Positions 56,301 through 64,000 of a DNA stretch of 64,000 nt are shown here, piece by piece. The notes below the pieces were generated by a model that did no database searches, had not been told where the DNA came from, and was given only the letters and a program-made list of their open reading frames with translations. A program made the position numbers and the translations under genes. Source of the DNA: a virus. Where the stretch lies: positions 1 to 64,000 of IMG/VR virus record IMGVR_UViG_3300042448_000816; one strand, given 5' to 3'. How positions within the stretch are numbered: the stretch's first letter is position 1; each line of letters begins with the position of its first letter.

Positions 56301-58261
56301 TTGTCCTCTGAGGCTATATCTATAATATTTTCTTTATCTGGAATGTTTGTATCTTTGTTAGAGCCGAGCAACACTATATCCGTAGCTCTTTCCTGTTCCG
56401 TTGGCAAAGAGTAGTTTCGACTCATCATAACAAAATTATTATATTCATCAAAGTACATTGCTGTTTGTGTAGCTATAGCAAGATTGTTTAACACTTCTGC
56501 AATAGTCTCTTCTGGGGAAACAAAGAAATACGGAATTATTGGATCACTTTCTCCATCCACTCTTTTGAAGGAATAGTTGCTAAAACCTATGCTATCAAAA
56601 ATTGTTGCAAGTGCATAAGACAACGAAACATTTGGAATTAAAAGTTCTGGGGCCAGCTGCGACTCAAAGTAAAAGAAGAGGTCTCTTAGTGATAATCTAA
56701 GCTCTCTTGTTTTAAGATTAGTCTGAGGGAAAGATTCTGAGTATAAAGTTTTTATTGGTACATAAAAACTTTTCTTAAATCTGTTATTGTTGTTATCTAA
56801 GATTTCAACGTCTGAAATTATCTCATAAAACTTTATTTGAATATTTTTATTTATGTATTTTGATACAATACTTCCCTTTCCAGTTTTTGGGTTCCAAACG
56901 TTGTTTGGGTTAAAGGACTGGTCATAATCGAATAAGGATAAGTCTCCAGTAGATGCTAGTAATTGACCTACTGGTAAACCACTTACCCCTAGGTCCGAAG
57001 CATTTTTAGTTACTGAGTATGAGATTGTTTTTTCTGTTAGGTCAACGGCAAGTCTTGGGGAAAGTTCTATTAGATCAAAGGTTGACCCAAACTTATTCAT
57101 TGTATCTACGACAAGCCTAATTCCAGAAATAAAAATAAATTCTTCATATCCTAGTACTCCAGCTTGTGCTGTGCTATATTTTTTAGGAGTCGTAGTGTCA
57201 GTTACGAAGTTTGTTAGCTGGTCTACATTTTCATCTACCACATACCACCCATACTCTGGGGTGAATTCAAGATACCGATCGTTTTCCCAAATATAGTATT
57301 TTCCAATATCATTTGAGCTTCTTTTAACCAGGTAAGCCTGGCCGTTTTCATTATTTGGTGGAAGAATAGTTGTAGAAGCTACAACTCCATTGCTTATAAA
57401 GTTTACCCTGAATCTTTCTGGCACAATAAGCCCGTAGCCAACTTCTAGATATCCATCTGTACCGATTATTGGCTGGCCATTACTTCGAATAGAATTATTA
57501 TCAAAAGATATTGCGTCTACCCAAACATTATTTTTTAGATACTGAACCTTCCATTTTACTGGAGTTGTTTTATTCTGTTCTCCAAATAGTGGGTCTGTAA
57601 AGAATCCAGCTGGTCCAGAGAATGGCCCTAGGTCAACACTGCCTACCCCAGTTTGCATTTTTACAACAACCCTGTTTACTGGAATTTCTTCCTTGTACAC
57701 AACATAAGGAGCAACGTCTTCTATGTTATGGTTGTTATTAATAGTATTATTTGCAATTCCATACTCTTTTCCATCTTCAGTTCTATAAGAGGTCCAGTAT
57801 TTAAAGTTATCGTTTTTGTCTGGCATGTAGTATCTTGGTCTATTAAACATGTCAACATTGCTATGATGAAGATATTTTCCAGTAATTCCATACCTAAGTT
57901 TATTAATTCCAGATCTAGGTCTAAACTTACCAAAGCAATCTTCCAGGGAAAACAAAAGCTTTTCTTTTTCTTTTTTGGGTTTAAAGATAACTGGTGTTTG
58001 CCCGTCCTCTTTAAATCCTCCATCAACTAGTATGTCTGCATCGGTTGCCCCAGTGTAAAAATTTCCTACGTCTTTAGGGTCGTAGATGTTTGGAATTGAT
58101 CCGTATTTTTGAGTAACTCCTAGTAGAGGTCGGTAGCGATAGTTTCCAATATCAGCGATGTTTTCAAAAAAATTCATGTTCCATTCAGCAATGACTGCAG
58201 CACGAGATTTGATTGTTGAAGATGTTTTTAAATGATCGCCTAACTCTTTGCTGTCAAACAT
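53339..58261 (-). CDS. 1640-residue minor tail or baseplate protein
   Basis: LEDCFGKFRPRSGINKLRYG at about residue 110 recurs in large tail proteins of actinophages, as I recall. Long beta-rich stretches with many Asn/Thr/Ser follow. The size and order after the tape measure region suggest a central baseplate or fibre-attachment role. No enzymatic motif was found. Confidence 0.75.
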   Translation of the reverse strand: MFDSKELGDHLKTSSTIKSRAAVIAEWNMNFFENIADIGNYRYRPLLGVTQKYGSIPNIYDPKDVGNFYTGATDADILVDGGFKEDGQTPVIFKPKKEKEKLLFSLEDCFGKFRPRSGINKLRYGITGKYLHHSNVDMFNRPRYYMPDKNDNFKYWTSYRTEDGKEYGIANNTINNNHNIEDVAPYVVYKEEIPVNRVVVKMQTGVGSVDLGPFSGPAGFFTDPLFGEQNKTTPVKWKVQYLKNNVWVDAISFDNNSIRSNGQPIIGTDGYLEVGYGLIVPERFRVNFISNGVVASTTILPPNNENGQAYLVKRSSNDIGKYYIWENDRYLEFTPEYGWYVVDENVDQLTNFVTDTTTPKKYSTAQAGVLGYEEFIFISGIRLVVDTMNKFGSTFDLIELSPRLAVDLTEKTISYSVTKNASDLGVSGLPVGQLLASTGDLSLFDYDQSFNPNNVWNPKTGKGSIVSKYINKNIQIKFYEIISDVEILDNNNNRFKKSFYVPIKTLYSESFPQTNLKTRELRLSLRDLFFYFESQLAPELLIPNVSLSYALATIFDSIGFSNYSFKRVDGESDPIIPYFFVSPEETIAEVLNNLAIATQTAMYFDEYNNFVMMSRNYSLPTEQERATDIVLLGSNKDTNIPDKENIIDIASEDNNVFNDGKISYIARYIQKSMGSLKQAFVADKNISWIYKPALLWEVSGTENIKPTNGQTATGNKYALAAIPLNSDLNDQIPRVVNHEIVNNIIDFGDGVLFIGRYNGYFYSAGEVIRYDAVEYNVSVLPSSVTGSTFTGGNVWITSPQEYEDYFSKLSFNGKIYPTGRVRIYAEPNYETFNGITRMSNGEVAKHGREQFGTKIVPHVAGLSPEWTSNDNVYGCKMKSNYLFGNFAFTGDISTGSAGVGKSLATQSSRSSVIKNYLSFSHNEELSSKNQLSSTSETVQASALVFNGPSFSSEDSPIDFISYVNKPLNNSFKHFGTRMRIIGKIENNDKSIQNASGATTYFNVETTTPDENKTISGGSGGIATLLNPENNNGYYFEIAALSEKNIDKYKLNSSRVRKNVTRFNATSSNSAVVYVSSASKSYPVGSKIILDSGKPASSSPVNLPTYALGTWTVTGATSAAVTISGFGFTVEDTTGINQTENISLLPSTFDLDGVANVFFYKILKNTSYDIQTPLRDPTKDPTPTATSLTLDNNLPGAATPTTITASQDGELILPSGGIAPSIVQVGQRVSLIGQKDPSQNGYYTLTTPGSENSKWVLTRDEDGIPVKLWSGLSSIIVDDGNFAGQSRVVAEELTTVYDLAIEYQPVGNSRRFFLYLNDTQIAVVDDPDPLPLNNVNNVALFVRGASHCMFENVYALTNNYSQNSDVSLGPIANEIFTNKSDISSNEAFRKYSINGIVQPTYLSGIDPSQPPKYNMFYEEFGSIFREMAYFNVKYDKAYPALYASISPTFNKLRGYTVSGFFAGAYGAEFLIFNATDTFLFLDETVGNYLRIQGITFTQDSRYDLTVDNYFEKTSNFSNPQLKEDLTILSPGTQKELYNDIKSSRITYGRNQFLLDSIYIQSADAANNLMKWLISKIMKPRRSVGVSIFANPTIQLGDIVSIDYSDSSDEVTFDPEKRFVVYSIDYKKDSSGPSMSLYLSEV

Positions 58262-59029
58262 TTAAACCTCTTCTAGACTTACGCTAATATTCCATAAATC
58301 ATGATTAGAGCTACCACGTTTTTCAACTGAGTATGTAAAGCTAGAAATATACATTTCAATAATTTCATTGTACTGTTTTAATCTAGAATATTTTTCTGGG
58401 TCATTATTAGAAAATTCTGTATACTTATCGTAAGCAAGGTATACATAAAAAGACCCTTTGTAAGAATTGTACCAGTCTAGTATTTCTAGACCACCTGCTC
58501 CGCCGTCAGACGTAAACTGCTGATCTTTGTAGTATGGAGAGCCGCTGAATTGCTCTACAATCTTTTTTGGTGTTAGGGAATTGTTGTCGTGATCTATTTC
58601 TCTAACCAGAAGCTTGTCTGGTGTTGATGGATTCTTATCGTGGTCTACAGATTCTACTAAGCCTTCCGCTTTTCCAAACTCATTAAATCCTGGAAAGTTT
58701 GAAAAAGATCTAGATGGTAGCATAGTCCAGGATGTGGAAAGCTCTATCTTATCTGCAACATGATAAGACCTCATTCTTCCATTTATCATTCTTTCTCTTT
58801 TTTCAATCCTTAATGAATTAAATTGCAAGGAAGATCTGTTGTCATCTGATAATATTAAAAACTCACCAATTAGTTCTTCTTCTGTTGCATCTGTAGGTCT
58901 AATTTGACCAACTTCAAATCCTGAAGGAATATACAAGCCTTGCTCAGAAATACCTGGATTATTTGCCCAAAGCATAGCTTGTGGACGACCGTATTTTTTT
59001 CTATTAGTCATGTATGCATTAGTTGCCAT
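58262..59029 (-). CDS. 255-residue tail protein (distal tail-like)
   Basis: The N-terminus has TNAYMTNRKKYGRPQAMLWAN. Two similar segments (DHDKNPSTPDKLL and DHDNNSLTPKKIV, about residues 130 and 145) show an internal duplication. The C-terminus has a beta sandwich. It lies directly after the tape measure gene in transcription order, as expected of a distal tail protein. Confidence 0.7.
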   Translation of the reverse strand: MATNAYMTNRKKYGRPQAMLWANNPGISEQGLYIPSGFEVGQIRPTDATEEELIGEFLILSDDNRSSLQFNSLRIEKRERMINGRMRSYHVADKIELSTSWTMLPSRSFSNFPGFNEFGKAEGLVESVDHDKNPSTPDKLLVREIDHDNNSLTPKKIVEQFSGSPYYKDQQFTSDGGAGGLEILDWYNSYKGSFYVYLAYDKYTEFSNNDPEKYSRLKQYNEIIEMYISSFTYSVEKRGSSNHDLWNISVSLEEV

Positions 59030-62000
59030 CAGAACCTATTGCTCCTTATTCTTTGAGAATCAATGTTGCGAATCTGCCCCATTACAGTTTGTGCAATTGC
59101 GTTAGGGTCTGACTGAGAAGCAACATTTACGCTCAAGTTATAATTATACACTGAACTGGAAGATATTGGGGTAACTTGACTTGATATTACAGAACCCTGG
59201 CTAATTGAAACTGGAGAAACTTGAGTATTAAAGCTTGGAGAGCTAAAGTTTTGTGCAGTAGGCCCCCCTGAGAATGATCCCGCTGAGAATGAGCCAGAGT
59301 TAATACTATCAAACAGCTTGGTTCCAAGTTCTTTGACTCTTTGAGATTTTACAACATATTCTCCTGGAGAAAGCATTGCTGGAATTGTGTCTGTGCCCCT
59401 GCTTACTAGGCCTCCATTAGCAAAGTATCTTGGCATCCATTCTGAACGATTTTGGTAGCCACCAAGGCCAGGTACGCTTTGACGATATGATGGAGTAAGA
59501 TCAGGTCTTCCTTCACGAATTAAACCATCTATCATTTCTCTATTGTAGTCTTTACCTTTTAATTGCTGGAATCCAGTTTTTGCTCTTATACCTTGACCAA
59601 TATCAAAGTGATAGATTTTCTGACCCGTTGCTCTATCGGTTGTTACTCTCACAAGCTTCATGTTTTGACCTCTTGCAAGAAGTCCATCTACTACGTTAGA
59701 AGCTGGCGTTGGAAGTATTTTATTTATGTCTTCTACACCTGGAATGTCTGACTTTACGTTAAACTTATACAATGGGTAAAGCGGTAATCCATTACCTCCA
59801 CGTCTTCCTCCAGTTTGAACAGTTCCTTTAGCCATTCCCTCTAAAAACTCTTTACTTGAAGCAGTTGTAACTGACATAAACCTATCTAGGGTAACTGACT
59901 GACCTGGTTTTAAAAGTTTTAAAATTTCAGCATCTGACTCATTGGCCACTCTAACTAGAGGAGTTCCCTTTGAAATTCCAAGACTATTAGATTTAATTAT
60001 ATTGTCAATGAAGGCTCTGTTGCGATCATAGCTACCAAACAATGTGTGTGCAGCGTTGCGAACATAGCCATCCATTGTTGCTATTTCATCTGGGTCTTTA
60101 AGAACTTGGGGATTTGGGTTACGCTTAAAGTTTATAAAGTTTTTTAATGCAGATGTATTCTTGGTTGCTTGTGTTACAGCTTTAACTCCTGTTGAAACAC
60201 CCCTTCCTCCAGGAATAAAGTTTAATGCTCCCAGTCCAAGAACCATAGCGTCTGCTGATGTAGCTTTTCCTTGACCTACATTTATTAGAGATTTTGTAAT
60301 GTCAATGCCTTCTTTTGCCATTGAAATAAGGGGAGAAATTTTTGCTCCAAAGTCTAAAGCTTTTTCAAACATAGATGGTTTAGGTGTTGCTGCTGGTGGT
60401 GGGGTGTCGTAACCTCTGCCTGATGGTTTTGCAGCTAATGCCCTTCTTTCAGCTGCATCTGCTGAAATCCTACCTACTGGTTTTGCTGGGGTAGACTTAG
60501 AAGATCTACCACCATCTCTCATCATTCCACCCATCTTAAATCCTGGAAGCTCTCCAGAGTTAATAGAGTCTAAGAATCTTTGACCAAATTTGTTTACAGA
60601 AGCAGCCTTAATTACGTATTCACCATTAGAAAGCATAGCTGGAATTGAATCGGAAGTTCCCGTTCCTGGTCCAGAAATAAGACCGCCAGCGGCGTACCTG
60701 TTTCCGTAGGGATCAAACATTGCCCCTACTCCTATTTCACCGCCCCAAGGTCCGAAAGATGGGTTCCAAACATCGGGAGGAAGGGATGAAACTGAAAGAG
60801 CTATAAGTCTGTCAGCTTCAGCTTTTGTTACTTTTGAAAGAAACTGTGCAAGTCTTCTGTCTCTTGCATCGGCACCGCCGCTATCTGCCCCAGCAGCCTT
60901 TAAGGCTCCAGCCATAACTGGGGGATGAATATTCATTTGTGCTCTAAGTCTTCTTCCGTGAGAATTTGGTTCTGGGAAGGTAATAGTAGGCTTATCAGGA
61001 ATAATTTCATCTTCTTCTTTGCCACCATCGTTATAGGTAGTTGCGGGAGGAACCGCACCGTCAGTAACAGTCTGTACTGTTAGGGTAACAACTTTACTTT
61101 GAATTCCTGCCCAAGCATCCTTTACGTCTTGAACAACTGCAAGGGCTTTATCCATATCATCTTTGTATCCAGCACTGCTTATTCTTGCTAGATCAATACC
61201 ATTTTTTATGTTTTCCCATTCAGCCTTTGTTCTTCCCAAAACTTTTTCTTCTTCGAGTTTTGCTTCTAGCTCTAGATCAGCCAGCCTGACTCTTTCTGCT
61301 GCTGGCTCCAGAGCACTCTCTTCAATTTCAAGTATTTGATTTGTAAGCTGTTCAATTCTTTCTTCTATTTCAATTCTGGATAGTCCAGCTTTTCCTCTAA
61401 TTGATTCAAGTAATGATTGTCTACCCTCGTTAAGTGCGTCAGTCTGACCTGTAAAGTATGAAGAAGCTGAGCTCTCTCTTACATCTTGAACCGCTCTTGC
61501 AGCAGCAGCAAGGTCTCCACGAGTAATTGCTTCTGCTACTGAAAGCTTGCCCTTTTCTTGGTCTAGTACTTGCTGGTTTGCCTTACGAACCCTCTCTAGT
61601 GCCTCTAGCTTTTCATCGTAGGTTTTATTAATAGCATTCTCTTGATCTTCAATACCTCTAAGATCTGCATCATAGTCATCAAGCTGGTATCTTATTGCAT
61701 CTATTTGGTTTTGAGCGTTTTCAATAATTGCTTGGTCATTAGCTATCTTGAATTCGTATTCTAGAGTTAGCTTTCTTTCTCTAACATCAAAAGATTCCAT
61801 TGCCCTGTTAAAGCCTTCTTCAAATACATCTTGAAGTCCTTCTGGGGTTAGTCTTGCAGCTTCTTCCATAGCTGCTTTAGCATTTCTAAGCTCAGCAAGC
61901 ATTGTGTTAAGCTGATCTCTAGTTACGTTTCCAGTTGCCACTGCAGAAGCTACGGCTGCGTCTTCTACGGCTTCATAGGCTTCTGCAGCAGAGAATCCAG

Positions 62001-64000
62001 CAGCTCTTAGTTGATTAAAAGCTAGTACTTGGTTTCTTGATTCCTTTGCAGATTTTTGCTGATTGCTAACATACTGTCCTAAAGCAACTGCAGCCAAAGC
62101 CTTGCCAATATTTTGTAGCTGTGCTTTAAATCCTATAATTTCTCCAGTTTGCTTGTCAAAGTTAAACAGGGTATTCTTTTGTTTTTCAAAGTCTTCTGGG
62201 CTCATTCCAGCTATTAGGCTAATTAGATCTTCTTCGGCACCTAGCCTTCTCATGTCGTTTTCAATACCGCTGAAAAGATTAATTCCAGCTCCGCCACCAA
62301 AGAGTTTGTTGATGGCATCAGCCGAAGCCTCAAAGCCCTTTGCTACAGAAATTTGGTTTTTACGAATGTCTCTTAGCTTCTTTAGAATGTCATCTAGAGA
62401 AGACGCTGCTGGCCCACCGCTACCGCCACCAGGATCTAAGTCTTCATCTATAGGAGCTGTAGTATTATCTTTTTCTGTTTCGGTAGTTATAAAACCACTG
62501 TCTAAAGCAAAATCTGTAAATTCTTTATCTTTATTTCCTGGTTCGTTTAGCCACTCTCTATACTGGTCCATCATGGCTTCGTCGCCCTGAAGAAGCATTG
62601 TTGTAACAAATTGGGTCATAAAGGTTTTTTGAAAATTGTCTGGCAGCCCATTGAAATATTGTTCATATTCTTTGAAGTTGTCCATATTTTCTTCACCGAT
62701 AAGATCGGTAATAACATCCATGCCCATTTTACCGTCAACAGAGTCTATGATCTCTTTCATTTCCAACATCTTGTCGGCGGCACCTTCATTTTCATTTAGG
62801 TATGTTAGAACTATTTCTGCATCTAGCACCCTAGATACTGACTCAAACATTTCTAGATATTTTCTAGCTTCTTCTGGAACATCGGATTTTGCAGCAATAT
62901 TTGCCACAAAGTTTGTTTGCTGATCTAGAAGTGGCTCACCATTTTCATCTTTAAACATTTTCATTACGTTAAGGGTTCTGTTGGTATCTGCGTTGCCCAG
63001 ATTATCCATTAGAGTAAAGGTTTTTGTCATCATGTCTGCGTCTGATCCAAAAACGTTCATAAGTTCTGAAATTACTAGAGGGTCTAGGTCACTGGCTAGT
63101 CCGACAGTAAGCATGTATTCTTGAGTCTCGTTTAGTCCACTTGCATCAATTACTTGTTGTCTGGCTCCCATAGCAAGAGCTAGACCTTCGGGATCGTCTG
63201 CAAACCTATTTTCTATACTCTTTTTTGCAGCATCTTGTAGGGCCATTTTTCCAGAAAAGTCTGCACCCTCAAAAGAGCTGGCTATAGCTGCTCGTGTTTC
63301 TGCTCCTTGTTCCAGCAAAGCTGATCTGTCTATCATATACTGGTTTGTAAGACGTTCAGCTTTTGCTAAGTCTCCTGCAGCTTCTGCTATAGAAATTCTT
63401 TTTTCATAGTCTAGGTCTAGTGAGTCCAAAAGTTGCTGCTGTTGCTGTAATGCCATTTTTGAGCTTGCCACAACAGCTGCAGAAGCAGTTCCCATGTTGG
63501 CAAAAGCACTAACAACTTTTGGTCCAGTGATTGCAAGACCCGCAATGGTTCCTGCAACTCTACCGATAGTAGCACCTATTGCAGTTCCTGGACCTGGAGC
63601 AATTGCTGTTCCTATTGCTGCACCCGCAATAGATCCACCCTGCATCATAGCCCCAGTTGAAAGGGCTGCATAGCCCAATTCTTCAAATGGATTTGGAAGT
63701 TCTTGTAGTTTTTGTGCTACAATACCTATCTGTTTTTCACTATCTTGAGCAAGATTTAGTCTGATGGTTAATGGGTCTTCTAAAAGGTTTTCCCCGTTTA
63801 TTCCAAGAAGCTGTACGAGCCTTGCATTTACATTTAATCCAAAAGAAGTATCTCCAATTTCTTTTGCTATGTTAGAAACAATACTTCTTGCCTGTCCAGC
63901 ATCTAAAGCTCCAGAAGATACGGCATTAACAAGCTGAGTAACTAGCTGATCCTCTGTAGCAGCTCTTCCAAGCTTAGAAATGTTTTCTCTAGTTGCAGCT
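59029..64000 (-). CDS. Tail tape measure protein, partial (N-terminus off the edge)
   Basis: 1656 residues are visible. The frame runs open to 64000, so TTG 63678 is not the start. A Gly/Ala hydrophobic stretch (about 63540-63650) is followed by long coiled coils (61200-61800). Two SDSIPAMLSNGEYVIK-type repeats (60580-60680, 59320-59410) flank an ADP-ribosyltransferase-like segment (59640-60000). It sets tail length and passes through the host envelope. Confidence 0.85.
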   Translation of the reverse strand, partial: AATRENISKLGRAATEDQLVTQLVNAVSSGALDAGQARSIVSNIAKEIGDTSFGLNVNARLVQLLGINGENLLEDPLTIRLNLAQDSEKQIGIVAQKLQELPNPFEELGYAALSTGAMMQGGSIAGAAIGTAIAPGPGTAIGATIGRVAGTIAGLAITGPKVVSAFANMGTASAAVVASSKMALQQQQQLLDSLDLDYEKRISIAEAAGDLAKAERLTNQYMIDRSALLEQGAETRAAIASSFEGADFSGKMALQDAAKKSIENRFADDPEGLALAMGARQQVIDASGLNETQEYMLTVGLASDLDPLVISELMNVFGSDADMMTKTFTLMDNLGNADTNRTLNVMKMFKDENGEPLLDQQTNFVANIAAKSDVPEEARKYLEMFESVSRVLDAEIVLTYLNENEGAADKMLEMKEIIDSVDGKMGMDVITDLIGEENMDNFKEYEQYFNGLPDNFQKTFMTQFVTTMLLQGDEAMMDQYREWLNEPGNKDKEFTDFALDSGFITTETEKDNTTAPIDEDLDPGGGSGGPAASSLDDILKKLRDIRKNQISVAKGFEASADAINKLFGGGAGINLFSGIENDMRRLGAEEDLISLIAGMSPEDFEKQKNTLFNFDKQTGEIIGFKAQLQNIGKALAAVALGQYVSNQQKSAKESRNQVLAFNQLRAAGFSAAEAYEAVEDAAVASAVATGNVTRDQLNTMLAELRNAKAAMEEAARLTPEGLQDVFEEGFNRAMESFDVRERKLTLEYEFKIANDQAIIENAQNQIDAIRYQLDDYDADLRGIEDQENAINKTYDEKLEALERVRKANQQVLDQEKGKLSVAEAITRGDLAAAARAVQDVRESSASSYFTGQTDALNEGRQSLLESIRGKAGLSRIEIEERIEQLTNQILEIEESALEPAAERVRLADLELEAKLEEEKVLGRTKAEWENIKNGIDLARISSAGYKDDMDKALAVVQDVKDAWAGIQSKVVTLTVQTVTDGAVPPATTYNDGGKEEDEIIPDKPTITFPEPNSHGRRLRAQMNIHPPVMAGALKAAGADSGGADARDRRLAQFLSKVTKAEADRLIALSVSSLPPDVWNPSFGPWGGEIGVGAMFDPYGNRYAAGGLISGPGTGTSDSIPAMLSNGEYVIKAASVNKFGQRFLDSINSGELPGFKMGGMMRDGGRSSKSTPAKPVGRISADAAERRALAAKPSGRGYDTPPPAATPKPSMFEKALDFGAKISPLISMAKEGIDITKSLINVGQGKATSADAMVLGLGALNFIPGGRGVSTGVKAVTQATKNTSALKNFINFKRNPNPQVLKDPDEIATMDGYVRNAAHTLFGSYDRNRAFIDNIIKSNSLGISKGTPLVRVANESDAEILKLLKPGQSVTLDRFMSVTTASSKEFLEGMAKGTVQTGGRRGGNGLPLYPLYKFNVKSDIPGVEDINKILPTPASNVVDGLLARGQNMKLVRVTTDRATGQKIYHFDIGQGIRAKTGFQQLKGKDYNREMIDGLIREGRPDLTPSYRQSVPGLGGYQNRSEWMPRYFANGGLVSRGTDTIPAMLSPGEYVVKSQRVKELGTKLFDSINSGSFSAGSFSGGPTAQNFSSPSFNTQVSPVSISQGSVISSQVTPISSSSVYNYNLSVNVASQSDPNAIAQTVMGQIRNIDSQRIRSNRF

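Noticed and set aside
63676-63678. TTG 63678 as start of the tape measure gene
   Set aside because: The frame stays open to the window edge with tape-measure-like composition, so the gene is cut by the edge.
1-64000. CRISPR array, insertion sequence or integrase
   Set aside because: No evenly spaced repeats, transposase or integrase motifs were found; short repeats are the promoter and cassette elements described.

Overview
The window is part of the genome of a tailed double-stranded DNA phage, and both edges are cut. Virion and packaging genes (terminase, tape measure, tail and collar proteins), lysis genes (two unlike peptidoglycan hydrolases, several holin-like proteins), a nearly complete replication set and four tRNAs show this. 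A WhiB-family regulator, NlpC/P60 and M23 lysins and many leaderless-looking genes point to an actinobacterial host. The AT-rich composition suggests a low-GC lineage such as freshwater Actinobacteria; this is inference, and no marker in the window fixes the host. Major capsid and portal genes are not recognised here and probably lie beyond the right edge, upstream of the tape measure gene.

Left arm (1-9.9 kb, plus strand): about 30 very small genes, many of them Cys-pair or acidic miniproteins, in short operons joined by TAATG overlaps. The operons are separated by a recurring intergenic cassette: a GC-rich hairpin with a GGTGCGGCCC core in either orientation, an A/T element (TTAMGA followed by CCCNAAAAATTTTCCC), and a promoter whose spacer carries ATGTCGG exactly 17 bp before the -10 box. 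Thirteen such promoters were found, all on the plus strand. The arm also holds a DUF932-type protein and several conserved phage proteins of unknown role.

Junction (9.9-10.73 kb): an AT-rich stretch of about 0.8 kb without genes of the usual kind, with two perfect DnaA boxes and several families of short repeats. It is a candidate replication origin or control region between the plus-strand arm and the mostly minus-strand remainder.

10.7-32 kb: host-interaction and lysis genes. These include a pyrimidine-dimer glycosylase, a 2OG-Fe(II) oxygenase, a secreted NlpC/P60 hydrolase, a PD-(D/E)XK nuclease, an Hsp20 chaperone, a plus-strand block of three glycosyltransferases with a fourth facing it, WhiB, SNase, FmdB-like zinc ribbon, an M23 lysin with a peptidoglycan-binding domain, tRNA-Thr/Asp/Gly/Asn, a secreted subtilase, a proteasome-like Ntn hydrolase, holin-like proteins and a secreted proline-rich protein.

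31-49 kb (minus strand): nucleotide and DNA metabolism with packaging. Thioredoxin and class II RTP reductase are followed by both terminase subunits, a cytidylyltransferase, a RuvC-like resolvase, a Cas4/RecB-like nuclease, a separate 3'-5' exonuclease, a RecA/UvsX-like recombinase, MazG, DnaE, a probable SSB, DnaG primase and a DnaB helicase.

49-64 kb (minus strand): tail genes, ending in a tape measure protein that runs off the right edge and carries a degenerate ADP-ribosyltransferase-like segment.
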